A stretch of 64,000 nucleotides of DNA from the NCBI GenBank assembly GCA_014898415.1, contig RCTD01000024.1, positions 620,001-684,000 of the forward strand, written 5' to 3'. Below are positions 23,333-35,755 of the stretch, one piece after another (position 1 is the first letter of the stretch; every line of letters begins with the position of its first letter). The DNA is from Stromatinia cepivora. Taxonomy: Eukaryota; Ascomycota; Leotiomycetes; Helotiales; Sclerotiniaceae. The position numbers were made by a program, and so were the translations under genes. The notes beneath the pieces are model-generated. The model was not told the origin of the DNA and did not search any database. It was given only the letters and a program-made list of their open reading frames with translations.

Positions 23333-25304
23333 TAATCTGAAGTTTATATAGAATCTTAAATTATTATTGGATTTTTTGATGAATAGAATGGATGCAATAT
23401 AAAAGGCTTAATTAAATTTAATGAAATCTTTATTAAGGTTATTCATAATATATTCTTTAATGATTTTCAGTTGTTCTAAAGATATTTTGTAAAGTAGGTT
23501 GTAATATAAGGTTTGTTCTTTTTCACTTTCTAATATGATTTTATGATTATAAGATTGGTTAAAAGGTAAGATATTTGATTCATATTTGGAAAAGGCTCGA
23601 TGATATTATCGATATTTAGATGGTATTTCAGATTCTAAATCGATTTTGGTTAATATTCGATTGAGTTTCTTTCGAACTTTTGTATTCTTGAATTCGATTA
23701 AGGTAATTAGTATTTTCTTTTTTGTATATCGTTTGTTTTGTTGGGAGTTTATTATATCATTGAGTTTTTTTAGAATAATAATAAAGAGTTCAATTTGTTT
23801 ATTTCTTTTATATTCTAATTAGAATTTATTGGGTTTGAATATGTATAGATTGAGGATTTCGGGCGATATATGGGGGAGGTGTTTGTAAATCTATAATGGT
23901 GATGTGATTGATTGGGAAGGAGGTGGATTGAATTTGAAAGGAATCGGGATTTCTTTTTTTTCAATAAGAATCTGTATTGTATTTATATTTGAAGGTTTTT
24001 ATTATATATATCCAATTACGATTGATCTGTTCAATTATGAATCTTTGCGATTTCAATATTCTTTGAATTGGTTATTTTATCGATTAGTATTTTATTGAAT
24101 TAATCAATCGATCTTTTGTTTGCGAAGGGATGATTAGATAACGAAGAGATTATTCGAATAGGAAATAGTACAGGGTCTTTTTTTAAATTATTTGAAATAT
24201 CGATTGAAGCAATTGAACTTCGCTTGAGTTTTTGATAACCAAAGTTTATCTAAAATAATATTATAATTCCCTAATTCAATAATAAGGAAAGGAATAAAAA
24301 ATTGTTCTCGATTATCAATTATTAAATTAAAGAATGTGAAATAAATAATGGTATAGTTTTGTATATTATTATATTCTTTAACTTCAATTGAAATTTCAAA
24401 TAGTATAATTTTTGATTTAAATATAGGAAATAAACAAATAAGAAGTGTAGTATTAATAAAAACGAATCTATTTGTTTTAAAGTTAATAAATGTTTTTGAT
24501 CGATAAATGTAATTATTTTTCGAAAGGTTGTAGGGAAAAATGAATGCTTTTTTTCTTATAAATTTGATTAGATTAAAAAATCTTATATTCTATATAATAT
24601 TTAGAATAAAAACAGAATCTAAATATTTGGTTTTAAATGCTTTTCTTTTTCTAAAAAGGCATTCTGTATAGTTTTAGTTATAGCTTTTAAATTGAAATCT
24701 TTTTTAGTATTCCGATATTCTTCGAATTCTTTTGTTTCTTTTTGTACTGTTTCGATTTTATTGAGATTATCGATATAAAGTATCGATATATATATTGTTT
24801 TAGGAAAGGGAAAAGGTAATAAGTGTTTGAAGTTCGAATGATTATTGAGTATAATAAAGCCAGTATATTTAGAAAAGGTATTCCGGAGTAGAAATAATTT
24901 CAGAAATATAGAGATTCCAAAATTGGAGTTGTTAAAGTTTTAAAAAAAATTATAAGAGATTTATAATAGTTATTGATTTGTAAATAGTTATAGGGGTTTT
25001 TCGATTAATATAATATCGGTTTTGTTTTTGTAATGAAATTTCGTTTTGATTTACTTTAATAAATATATTTATAAGTTTTTCTATAATTTTATAATCCTTG
25101 ATAAATATTATTACTATTTATAAAAGAAAATCGAAAATCTTTTGTTCGAGATCTTTAAATAGAACCTTATCATCGGTAATCTTTGTTTAAATAATAAATA
25201 ATCTGAACTTTTTATACTATTCTAGGAAATTGTTATATCGAATTGTATTAAGCATAATCTATATCTTATATTGAAAACGAGTATTATCGATTTCGGCCAG
25301 GTTC

Positions 25305-25454
25305 TGTGACGAACCCAACGAGCGTTTAGAGATCAACCTTAGAATTAAAAGCTACAAAGCTAAAGAGAGTGTACTACGAAGCTATATATATAATCGGTTC
25401 GGAGCTTAATACTGTATTAACCTGATTGTATGCAATCATATGTATTTCGTAATA
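25305..25454 (-). repeat. LTR, family A (3' LTR)
   Basis: 150 bp, starting TGTGACGAACCCAACGAGCG and ending TTTCGTAATA. It carries more G-to-A and C-to-T changes at its right end than its partner. Confidence 0.88.
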
Positions 25455-25509
25455 TTACCCCCCTCTTCTGAAGAGTTCACCTCGAATTCATTTTAAATGA
25501 ATAATTTAA

Positions 25510-26515
25510 ATACAAAATGATCATTAATCTTCTTTTGATAAAAATTCCTGATATACGGATTGCATTATAGTTAACGAATATATATCCATTATACTATTTG
25601 CCTTTTTCAAGTGATCTTCAAAATATCGATTATTGATTATCTCTTTTAGATCCTTATCATCATCGTTTTCGGACTCAGTAATCAATATAATAACTGGAAT
25701 AGGCTTTTATCGATTTTGGATTCCTTAATACAGATCTAATGAATAAATTTATACCCAATAAAAATTATTTCTATATCATATATATTTATTTTGCTTATAT
25801 AAAAGAGTTCTTTCAAAAAAGGAAAACTCGGATATTTATACACAAAATAGAATCAAGATACAATTGAATTTGTTCGATTAGATATCAAAGAGGCTAAAGG
25901 CATTAATGATATTAAGATTGCTAACATCCATTGAATCGTAATTCCGAGAATAAAATGGATTTTGCAATATATATAAGGCTCTAGATTTATTAGAGTAGAA
26001 TAATATAAAGAATCTATTTGTTGTATAAGCAATTAGTTGTTATATAATCTAAATAAAATCGGGATAACAATAGAAAAGAGAAAATTGTTGAAAAAGACGA
26101 TTTCTAAGAGTAACATTGAGTTCATTACGAAAGGTTGAGATTTTATTCGAATCGGGCCAATTCTGATCTTTGGCTTTGTAAAAGGTCCTTTCGAATTTTG
26201 CAATATAGATATATAAAGAATCGGTTCCTTGTTTGAAAATGAATAACTTATCTTCGGCTTCTTGAACTTTATTTGGATTGTTGTAAATATGTATGAGTTG
26301 ATTCAGGATTGTTGTATGATCTAAGGGAACATTTTGATCAAAAAAAGAAAGCTGAACTTTTCAGAATCAGGAAGAGAGGGTTTCGAACAAGAAGAAATAT
26401 AAGCAATAGAAATGTATTCAAGAATCAGGGAACGTAAGAACGAGATTTCATCCTGCTGACGAATCACTTCGCCATGAAGTTCTGCAATCATAAGGTTTAT
26501 CGAATCGTAATCCAT
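25510..26515 (-). pseudogene. Gag of the family A element
   Basis: The start ATG at 26515 opens a clean N-terminal helix (MDYDSINLMIAELHGEVIR). After about 55 codons the frame shifts at an A/T homopolymer near 26340 (TTTGATCAAAAAAAGAAAG). It continues with ILNQLIHIYNNPNKVQEAED and SLYIYIAKFERTFYKAK, the same capsid landmarks as in the family C element. Further down come a TNRFFILFYSNKSRALYI stretch and an acidic tail (ESENDDDKDL) followed by HLKKANSIMDIYS near 25560-25680. Several stops interrupt it. I see no CCHC zinc knuckle. Confidence 0.7.
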
Positions 26516-26682
26516 AGTTTAGAAATTAAGGGTAAGAAAAAAAACAACACCTTCGAATAATATCAAAAAGATCTGTATACAAACAAAAGAATATAAACGA
26601 TATATCTAAATAGAAACAAACGGAGTATATATAAGTATATACAGATATTATTCCATTTCTTATCTGAAAGAGCTTTTAATAA

Positions 26683-26832
26683 TGTAACGAACCCAACAAG
26701 CGTTTAAAGATCAACCTTAGAATTAAAAGCTACAGAGCTAAAGAGAGTGTACTACGAAGCTATATATATGATCGACTCGGAGCTTAGTACCGTACTAGCC
26801 CGATCGTACGCGATCACGTGTATCTCGTGACA
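26683..26832 (-). repeat. LTR, family A (5' LTR)
   Basis: 150 bp, starting TGTAACGAACCCAACAAGCG and ending ATCTCGTGACA. It is the better preserved of the pair. Confidence 0.88.
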
Positions 26833-27099
26833 GGTTCCGATAAATCGCTATAAATTATTCGATCAATTCGAGTACTATAAATCGGAGTATTTATATATAA
26901 AAAATATAATAATATATTTATACTTTCGATTCGATTTGATCGATTATATATATACAGTATTGCATTTTACTTTTAAATAATATAATATATAATTCGAATT
27001 GTTTTATAATTAATAATTATTATAAACTAATTTTAAATTCAATATTATTATTAAATTTAGTAATAAGATTTGTAGGTTTTGATATATATATATCTTACT

Positions 27100-27877
27100 G
27101 TGAATTATAATTGATATAGAAATGTGATCTTGATCGATTAAATCGATTTCTTGAATGAGGGGATCCTTGATTATTAGATGGATCGTTATTTTTTGAAAGA
27201 AAAGGAGAATCTTTGAAGGGTTCTAAATAATCAGATTGTTTAATCAAAGTTTTCTTCCTTTGATTTCGGGATCTTTGGGTTTACTTGAATGAAGATCCTT
27301 AAATTTCGATTGAGGGAATAAAGAAAGTCTTAGATATTGTTGTTGATCTGGATGTCTGTGTAAATATCATTTGGGGTTCAGAAAAAGGTTGTATTGTTGC
27401 AAAGCTTATCGTCATTATAGCTTTCAATTATCGATTCTCTTCTTTCAAATTTATAATTATTATATAAAGATCTTATAATTGTAATAATGATTTAGAAAGA
27501 ATAATTGAATTGCTGAAAACATCGATTTCATATATTGGAATCTTCTCTTTATCAATCTTCTTTTTTTCAATAATAATATTATCCAATTCTATATTTATAT
27601 TTTCTTCGAAAGATTATTGAAATAATTGAGGAGAAAAAGAGGGTTCCTTAGAATATGCTTTTGAAGGTTCGGAGTGTATAGAAGGAGGAGTTTGTTGTAT
27701 TATGAAAATGATAATACATTTCTAAAGGTATTTATATCTTCGTTGATTAGATCGGAATAGATTTTCTTCCTTTGGATATAATATTTGTAAAAGTTCATTT
27801 AAGAAGGTATTATTAAAATGAAGTATTATTTGGGAGGCCATCAAATAGCCGGATGCTTGTAAATAAATTGTAGATAA
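27100..27877 (-). pseudogene. Gypsy family B gag N-terminal region
   Basis: This matches, in reverse complement, the sequences after the LTRs at 12535-13200 and 63400-64000. The best-kept copy (63820-63990) reads as EENRQLKAIMTISFAIMQPP, a short coiled coil followed by a Pro/Ser-rich part, as expected upstream of a capsid domain. Stops and frameshifts are frequent here. Confidence 0.5.
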
Positions 27878-28159
27878 TATAATGTATAAAAGCTGTAATA
27901 GAGTTGAATAAACAGGGTCAATTATATTCCTTAGAATCTATAATTGAAGAATTATGACTTGTAAAGAGCGATTAGATATATATATACAAATATCCATTTA
28001 TGGGCTACGGGGTTGTATGTATACATTATTAGAGTTATTATTTTACTATATTAAATTGTATGATTCGTAATGTATACATACAGATGATCAGCTCATAAAT
28101 TGATATGGGAGATAAGAGATATCACGTGGTTAGCCTCCTGTGGTTCACGATTCGTGACA
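27878..28159 (-). repeat. LTR, family B (5' LTR of the gypsy element)
   Basis: 282 bp, ending GGTTCACGATTCGTGACA. The left end is RIP-altered (TATAATGTATAAAAG where the 14096 copy has TGTGACGCACAAGAG), position by position consistent with transitions only. Confidence 0.85.
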
Positions 28160-28645
28160 ATATTTACTTGAATATTCATTAATCCTTAAAATATAATTCA
28201 TTCTTGAAATATATACATAATAAAATTAATATCAATAAATTGATTTCGATTCTATTGATTTCAAAGTTTGATTATTATATCCCGGATATAAACTCGGAGG
28301 TTGTTAATCTATCAATAGAATTTCTTATCGATTGATATAGGGTCCAAATATTTATAAACAAAAAGATTCTTAATCTGGATTTTCTTATTGTTAATTTAAT
28401 TTATTATTAATAATTGAAATTTATATTATCGATAAAATTCAATCTATATTTTATATAAAGTATTCTAATAAATTTAAACAATTTCTTTTAATTTATTTAT
28501 AATTTGGGATCTGATTTGTTTTTTAATTATGAAAATAACAACTGTCCCTTATACTTTCTGAGTAACAATATAAACGAATTCTTTAAAACGTTATTACAAT
28601 TATTGATTTTATTCCTTTATCAATTATATATTGAAATAGTATACC
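28160..28645. other. AT-rich spacer
   Basis: AT-rich, with no recognisable element. It forms the left flank into which the solo LTR at 28646 inserted. Confidence 0.4.
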
Positions 28646-28811
28646 TGTTAACTTTTGGTGCAGGAAGTAGTAGTATTGTTGACTATGTAGGTTGAACTAA
28701 GGATCTATTATTCTAGTAGGAGTAGAATTGAGGTTATTCCCAAATATGGTCTGTGCACCATTGTGATCACGTGACCTCAATTCTAATCCTATGATGGCCT
28801 CATTTCCAACA
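28646..28811 (-). repeat. Solo LTR, family D (copia), almost unmutated
   Basis: 166 bp, TGTTAACTTTTGGTGCAGG to CATTTCCAACA, flanked by the perfect 5-bp duplication ATACC (28641-28645 and 28812-28816). It keeps C and G at sites that are T or A in the LTRs of both full copia elements. It marks an excision by LTR-LTR recombination. Confidence 0.88.
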
Positions 28812-29826
28812 ATACCTGAATTATAATTTTATAATCCTATTTTATTGTTTTATATTATATTTTGATTTCTTAAAAACCCTTGTGATAATTGTGGTCAATA
28901 TATTATAAGAATATATCTAAGCTTTGTAGTATTTCTATTATATATTGATATATTCGGATAATTCAATTGAAAAGATTATTGATGATTATTTCTTTATGGA
29001 TAACAAATTCTGTATCAATTATAATAATATCGAAAGAAGAAGGAATAACTAGAACAAATTGAAATTGGTTTTCTATATATTATCCGATTAGAGTTTATTA
29101 TTATAAATCTGCTATATTGATAAATTGATTTATAATTTTATATATATCAAAAAAAGGATATCGAAATTATAATATAGCAAAAAAAGATAAATTAATAAGA
29201 AAAAGTGAATAAAAGATTAATAAAAACAGGATGATAATTAAAATTGATGATTGTTTGTATAATAGCATTTGATCTTCAAAGATATCATTATCATTGGATT
29301 CTTTATTATTTGATTTTTCATTAGATTCTTTACTAAAATCTTATTCGCTATTAGATTTTTATAAAGATATCTATTGTTTTGTAGATTGTTTTATAATTTG
29401 AATAACAATAAATAATTATTTTGTAAAAGTATTAGATTTGGGATACTATTATTATAGATTCAAAAAGCAAATAAATCCTTCTTTAAATTTATAAATGAAT
29501 TATTTTCAATCAAATAGAATTTGAAAAGGGTTAGTTTTTGATAATAATATAATTTGTTTTGAAGGAATAAAAGAGGATTGTTTTATAATAATAATATTAT
29601 TAATAATATTATTTGTTTATTATGAATTATTTATAGATTGAAAGTTTATATTATAATGATCAAAATGCTCGGTTTATATAGGGCTATCATATAGTATAAC
29701 AGATAATCGGCAGAATTCGCGTTTAATATAATAAGGTGTATATATAGTATAATACATTGTATATATATTATAATATAATATATTAAAGATGAAATTAAAG
29801 AGGATACCTAACGAAATAGAAGATTA
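28812..29826. other. AT-rich degenerate block
   Basis: Strongly AT-rich, without terminal repeats or readable protein motifs. It is probably an old element mutated beyond recognition. Confidence 0.35.
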
Positions 29827-29992
29827 TATTGGAAATGAGGCCATCATAGGATTAGAATTAAAATCACAAGACCATAATAATGTACAGATCATATTTGGGG
29901 ATAACCTTAATTCTATTCCTATTAGAATTATAGATTCTTAGTTTAATCTATATAATCAATAATATTATTATTTTCTATACTAAAAGTTAATA
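29827..29992 (+). repeat. LTR, family D (5' LTR of copia 2)
   Basis: 166 bp starting TATTGGAAATGAGGCC, where TG has become TA, and ending AAAAGTTAATA. Confidence 0.85.
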
Positions 29993-31959
29993 GGTTATGA
30001 AATCCGGTTATATAATAGTGATTAGAAAGCAAAGCAAATCGAAAAAGAATTAGTATAATTAATAGGGGTGGAATAAAATGAAAATCAGAGTTTTCATATA
30101 GTGTTATCGAAGCAGAGTTGAAATACGACAATATAGTTTATAACTTATAATATTATAGGCCAGAGTGGAGAGCAGTTTGTACAATGCTGATACAGAATTA
30201 TAGCAAAGATGAAAAGCAAGTTCGTATAATTATAAGAAAATATATTACAATATGATTTTACGAATTCTTTTATTGTTTTATTTTTATATTTTTTTATTAT
30301 TTTGAATTTATTTGTTATATATCTTTTTTTAAAACTATCTTAAAAATCTGAAGATTATCTTTGATATCCATCAAATAGTAAAAAACCTTTATAATATCGG
30401 AATCAAACAATCCTTCGAAGTTTGATCAAAATAATTATAAACAATGATTTAAACAAACGAAAATACAATTAAAAGGGAAAAAATAGTTTTATATAATTGA
30501 TCAAATATTAAACAAATATATATAGATTATAGAATCTAATATAGTATCTATTTATGAGATTAATGATCGTATATGTTACAATGTCGAATTGAAATCAGAA
30601 TACTTAAAGAATAAAGCGAATATATTATCATATATTTGTATAATATTTAATAATAATGATGAAGCCTTTATCAACAAATATTCAATAATATATATACTTT
30701 AGAGATACCTTAAATCAAAATATACTAGAGTCAATGTAATTATAATTAATATATATATAATGATAATCCAAAACTTCAAATTCCAATCCAATACCCATTT
30801 TGACATAATTATTATCAAAGCTTGGAATAAATTGAAAAAGTATAAAAGGAAATTAGGAATTATAGACAAAAACTATTGGTTAGTATATCAAAATATTGCC
30901 CTGTTCTTGATTTTAATATATAATCTTTCAATCGATTATTAAGGAATAATGAATATATTGGATATCCAAACCAGTCTTAGTATCGATGATAAAATTAAGT
31001 ATTTATAGATTAAAAAATTTCGTTTTAAAAATGGATCAGAACTAATACAAATTGCAAAAGAATCTAGATATATTTTTCGACATCAAGAATCAGATTTCGA
31101 GATCCCAAATAATACTTACAATCTATATCAAAGGAAAAATCATTATATATAAAACTGTCTATATTTAATATAAATCAATAAATTCCTTTGTAATTACCTT
31201 CGTTATCAAAAAAGAAGGGGATCATCGAATCCGAAAAAGATCTATTTTAATAAAAAAGATTAAATATATTTTATTAATAATATCTTTAAATCAGATTCCG
31301 ATATTAAGGATATAATAAAGGAAGATTGTAATTTGATAAAGAAAATCATTAATAAAATTTCCTTTAGCAAATGATATATCGATATAAACGTTTTTTTATA
31401 TATATCTAATCAATCTTTATTATTCAGATCAATAGAATTTATTACCAAATAAAGGATAAAGGTTGATGGGGGAATAATGTATTATCGTTATTGAGGTTTA
31501 ATGAATATAATATACGAAAATAGTTTTAAGATATTATTTTCAAATATATTATATATACTAAAGCTAGAAATAAATTTATTATTAAGAAAAAGAATCTGTG
31601 AAATAGAATTGTAAAAGGAATTCAATTTTTATTATATATATTTCAAGAAGGATAATAAGAAAGTTATCTATATTAGAATATAAAACAGAATGTATATGGT
31701 TTTATATATAATTAAAGGATATAAAAATATAATTTTCTATTTTAATATATATCAAAATGATTAGGAAAAAGATTTCTCTTCAAAGATAATCGATGGTATC
31801 AAAGATATCAATAATGAATTAATATTCAAAGAGAAAGAGAGATATTTATTATAACATCGAAAATTCAACCATTTAGATCCAGATAGGATTAAGAATTTAT
31901 ATAAGATATCCAATATAATCAAGCTAATAAAGGTCCCAATTAAATTAGATATCTGTAAA

Positions 31960-32480
31960 GTGTATATACTCACCAAAATGATCAATCATATTCTGAAGCA
32001 ATTGAATCTGCATAAATTAAAGAAATTCGAATTTATATATTTCGATATTGCAGGATTATTCTCAAAATCGATTCAAGGGAATTGTTATTTTATATTGATT
32101 ATTGATAGTTATACAAAAGTAAATTGGATTATACTATTTAAACAAAAAGATGATACAATTCAAATATTGAAAACTTGGAAAAAGGAAATGGAATTAATTA
32201 TTGAAGAAAAGATTATTACAATCAGAACTGATAATGCATTGGAATTCTTACAAGTTATTTATAAATGATCATTGGGTATATAATCCGAAGTTATAACAAT
32301 TGTCTTTTTATATCAAAACGGATTTGCAGAATGGAATATAAGGATTATAAAGGTAAATATAAAAATAATGCTAAAAGAAACTGGATTATTATTAGAATTT
32401 TGAGACGAAATTATAAAGCACAATATTTATATTAGGAATCGTATTAATATTGATCCTGATATAAATGGAATAGATCAATC
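31960..32480 (+). pseudogene. Copia 2 integrase core remnant
   Basis: The 102-residue open stretch starting near 31978 shows the first catalytic Asp in YFDIAGLF, the strand YFILIIDSYTKVNWI, and the second catalytic Asp in RTDNALEF. The expected Glu lies beyond the stop near 32266, in sequence that continues in another register. The spacing fits a retroviral-type DDE integrase that would insert element cDNA. Confidence 0.75.
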
Positions 32481-33330
32481 CTTTATAAAAACTTTTACAA
32501 ATATAGTACCAGATATAGAGATATATAAAGTTTGGGGGAGCAAATATTATACTTATATTAATTCCAAAATTATTCCGAAAAGGTAGAGATACAATAAATT
32601 GCGGGATATTTCAAGAATCGATATATTTCTAAAATACTCAAAAGTTATAAATAAATATATCAAAATATATTCTCCAGAATTAGATTATATATTTCAATCA
32701 AATAAAGTAATTATAGATGAATCTCATTGAGAAAGAGATTTGGATTTTAAATTAAGAAATTATAAATCAGGTTTACAAGGAACAAAGAATATAAAATTAA
32801 ATCGAAAACTTCGTAATAAATCAACAACAAATAAAACATTTTTTCTATTCTTAATAGTAAATGCAATACCTATATCACCTTCATTCCAAATATTCTCTTT
32901 AATAGATATTATACTGAATTCAATAATTATATCAAGTATTCTAATTATCAAGTTGAAATCAAATAAATTAAATATATCAATATCAATATATAATAAAGAT
33001 AAAGATGGCAATATTCAGAAAACAAATCAAGAATTTTCTTTTAAGAATACTTCAATTATCAAATTCATTATTTCAAAGGATTCAATTCAAGAGTTAATTT
33101 TTGCAAACCCTAAATCTATATTAAAAGTAAAATTTAAAATTGTTTTAAATTTTGTTGATAAATCTATTTCAATAGAATCAAAAAACAAAGTAAATCTATA
33201 ATCATTTGAAACTAAATAAAAGAATAAAATGGATTTTGAAAACAAATCCTTAAGATATTTAATATGAAAACGGAAAAGAGATATAAAACAAAATCCTGAA
33301 GAAAAACAGGAAAACAAGATTATAAGGGTA

Positions 33331-35105
33331 TTGATTGTAATATTTATACAGACCAAAACTCAAGAAAATATAAAATATATTATAATTACAATTCCAATTA
33401 TTTACAAAATGAATCCTTATATCAAAAACAAAATTGTTTTAGATTTTATGATTTCATTGATAAATATAAATAATACAAAAGATATAGCATATCCAACTAA
33501 AGAAATTCTGGAAATCAAAATATTAAGAATTTATAAAAAAGCAATATCGGATCGAAAACACTCTGAAAAATGGAAGGAAGCTATTCAAAAGGAAATCATA
33601 TTTTTGATTCAAAATAATACTTAAAAAGAATATATACTCCCTAAAAAAAGTAATCTGGTTTTGATAAAATAGGTATTTATAATTAAAATCAAAGATAATA
33701 AAATAAAACGATTTAAAATAAAATTAATAATTCAAGGGTTCAATCAAATACTAGGAAAGGATTACAATGAAATGTTTGTATTAACAATGAGATTAAATAT
33801 ATTCAGATTATTCCTAATTATTATCGCAAAGGAAAATTTGGAATGTTTATATTTCGATATCAAAAACGCTTTTATCGAATTGTATTTGAAAAAAAAGATT
33901 TACCTCGAATCATCCTAAAATATCAAAATCAAAAAGGGATATGTATTATGAATTCTACAAAGCCTATATAGATTAAAGTAAACTAAAAAGAACTGAAATT
34001 TATTATTGAAGAAAAAGCTTTTAGATATAGATTTTGTACAAAGTTTAATGGATCTATATCTGTATATATCCAAAGACTGTAATATAATATTACTAGTATA
34101 TATTGATAATATCGTTATTATATTGTGTATATCATTACAAATCATTTGATTTAATGAAAAGTTATTGATCTGTTTTAATATCAAGAATCTAGGGGAGATT
34201 AATAAGATCCTAAATATTAGAATTATTCGCAATAAAAAAGTGTATATATTAATTATAGATCAAAAAAAATATCTTAACATTATACTAACCAAATACAGTA
34301 TTACATATAAACAATATCAAGTCAAGAAATTGTTAATAATAGATTATACCCATCTCCAGCTAGTAATCGATAATAATGAATTAATAAATGTAAATGAATA
34401 TCAATAATGAATAGAAAATATGATTTATCCAATAATATATACCCGATCAGATATAACATATTCAATTAGAAGACTTTCACAATTTATGGCAAAATCAACA
34501 AAATATTATATTATAACTTTGAAGAATCTGATGCGATATCTACGATCAACAATCAAACAAAAGTTATAGTTCGGGCCAAAGGGAGTACAATCTGATATCT
34601 ATAAAGAATATAATATGCCTGATAATATAATAAAGATATATACAAATATAGATTGGGTTAATGATAAATATAACCGGAAAAGTGTTTCAAAGAGAATTGT
34701 AATATTCTATAAAAGCTTTATATCGTGGGTTAGTAAAAAATAAATATTTATAACTATTTTTAATATAGAATCAGAATATATTGTGATAATAATGTTTATC
34801 AAACAAAAGAAATAGATTGTATAAATATTTAAAGATTTATTCAGATCAAATTATATTAAAAAGAATGGAGATATAGTTTAAATGTTTAATAATAATTAAA
34901 ATGTTTTAACTTTAATCAAAAATCTATATTTGTATAAACGATCCAAATATATAGATATTAGTTATTATTTTATTAAGGATTTGATAAAAAAGAAGAAAAT
35001 CGTTATTAGTTATATCAATATATATAATATAATTGTTGACAGAATGATAAAGCTTTGTATAAGGATTGCTTTCGAAAGGTTTAAGAAAATATTAGAATTA
35101 GTAGT
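33331..35105 (+). pseudogene. Copia 2 reverse transcriptase and RNase H remnant
   Basis: The frame 33331-33624 carries the copia lead-in (YPTKEILEIK, KWKEAIQKEI). It then reads through stops to an ENLECLYFDIKNAFIE segment, the FDVKTAF box that keeps the first Asp. The active-site box is YIDN: 34105-34107 encodes Asp, while 34108-34110 has become Asn. RNase H follows at about 34440-35100, ending LYLYKRSKYIDISYYFIKDL. The damage differs from that in copia 1, where the first Asp of the box was lost. Confidence 0.75.
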
Positions 35106-35141
35106 TTAAAAGAATCGAATAGAATATCTTTAATAGGGGAG

Positions 35142-35307
35142 TATTGGAAATAAAACTATTATAGAATTAGAATTGAGATTATAAGATTATAATAATATAT
35201 AGACCATATTTGGGGATAATTTTAATTCTATTTCTATTAGAATTATAGATCCTTAGTTCAATCTATATAGTCAATAATACTACTACTTCCTGCACCAAAA
35301 GTTAATA
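35142..35307 (+). repeat. LTR, family D (3' LTR of copia 2)
   Basis: 166 bp, heavily transitioned at its left half and nearly clean at its right end (ACTTCCTGCACCAAAAGTTA). Confidence 0.85.
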
Positions 35308-35346
35308 GATTATAATATAATAAGATAATAAACTTAGAATAGTATT

Positions 35347-35516
35347 TGTAACACAACGGCCGAATAACTTGAGTATCTCTTAGAATTAAAAGCTACAAAT
35401 CGAAAGGTAGAACTACATGACTATATATACACAGGCCGAGAGCTCACTTAGCCTATTCGGGGAATGCTGTATTCCGACTAGGGCTCGAATCGATCACGTT
35501 GTACGTATACGTAACA
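35347..35516 (-). repeat. Solo LTR, family C, almost unmutated
   Basis: 170 bp, TGTAACACAACGGCCG to GTATACGTAACA, flanked by GTATT on both sides (35342-35346 and 35517-35521). It is the best-preserved copy of the LTR that bounds the gag-only element at 6164-7961. Confidence 0.88.
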
Positions 35517-35704
35517 GTATTCAATTTAATTAATAATCTTTTAGAATTCCTAAAATCTTTTAAATCTGATTTCTTTTAATATTGGAGGAAAATGTTTAGA
35601 TTTATATATATAATTCTATACGAGGTGGGATAATTCATCCCATATATGAATGGAGTAAGACCATATTTATCCGGTTCAGCTTGGAACCATTCTTCCGTAC
35701 AACA

Positions 35705-35755
35705 TGAACTGTGATGAGATGAACTGTGATGAGATGAACTGTGATGAGATGAACT
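35705..35755. repeat. 15-bp minisatellite, 3.3 copies
   Basis: Perfect tandem units GAACTGTGATGAGAT start at 35706, 35721 and 35736, with a partial fourth. It lies at the edge of the coding island, with no reading frame across it. Confidence 0.9.

Larger units (their letters stand above)
25305..26832 (-). mobile_element. Gag-only LTR retrotransposon, LTR family A, inserted in the gypsy element
   Basis: 1528 bp with equal 150-bp LTRs (25305-25454 and 26683-26832), both bounded by TGT(G/A)ACGA and TCGT(G/A)A(C/T)A. The flanking GGTTC (25300-25304 and 26833-26837) is a perfect 5-bp target duplication. A purine tract (AGAAGAGGGGGG on the minus strand) adjoins the 3' LTR. The internal 1228 bp holds only a gag-like frame from ATG 26515 to about 25510. 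No protease, reverse transcriptase, RNase H or integrase can be present. It must have moved with enzymes supplied in trans. Confidence 0.88.
14096..28159 (-). mobile_element. Ty3/gypsy retrotransposon, LTR family B, split by two later insertions
   Basis: It is bounded by direct 282-bp LTRs at 14096-14377 and 27878-28159. Removing the copia insertion (17211-22691) and the gag-only insertion (25305-26832), each with one copy of its target duplication, leaves about 7.0 kb, a normal length for this superfamily. A purine tract (GGGGGGGG on the minus strand, 14381-14388) lies next to the 3' LTR. In the order of minus-strand translation the element holds a gag region, reverse transcriptase (23332-22844), RNase H (about 17160-16700) and the integrase zinc-binding domain (16626-16363). 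All frames are broken by RIP-type changes. The 5-bp flanks (TTGAT and ATATT) do not match, so one side was rearranged. Confidence 0.8.
29827..35307 (+). mobile_element. Full-length Ty1/copia retrotransposon 2
   Basis: 5481 bp, exactly the length of copia 1. The 166-bp LTRs are at 29827-29992 and 35142-35307, and the perfect 5-bp duplication is GATTA (29822-29826 and 35308-35312). It reads on the plus strand: gag (about 30590-30945), protease/pre-integrase (about 31500-31730), integrase (31960-32480), linker (32740-33201), reverse transcriptase (33480 to about 34160) and RNase H (34440-35100). Many in-frame TAA/TAG codons stand where the family has Gln, Trp or Arg, as RIP would produce. It is a different insertion from copia 1, with its own target site. 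Confidence 0.9.

Noticed and set aside
28160..35346. Mitochondrial origin of the AT-rich block
   Set aside because: The AT bias resembles mtDNA, but the block is built of nuclear LTR elements with 5-bp target duplications and transition-only damage, and lacks mitochondrial genes.
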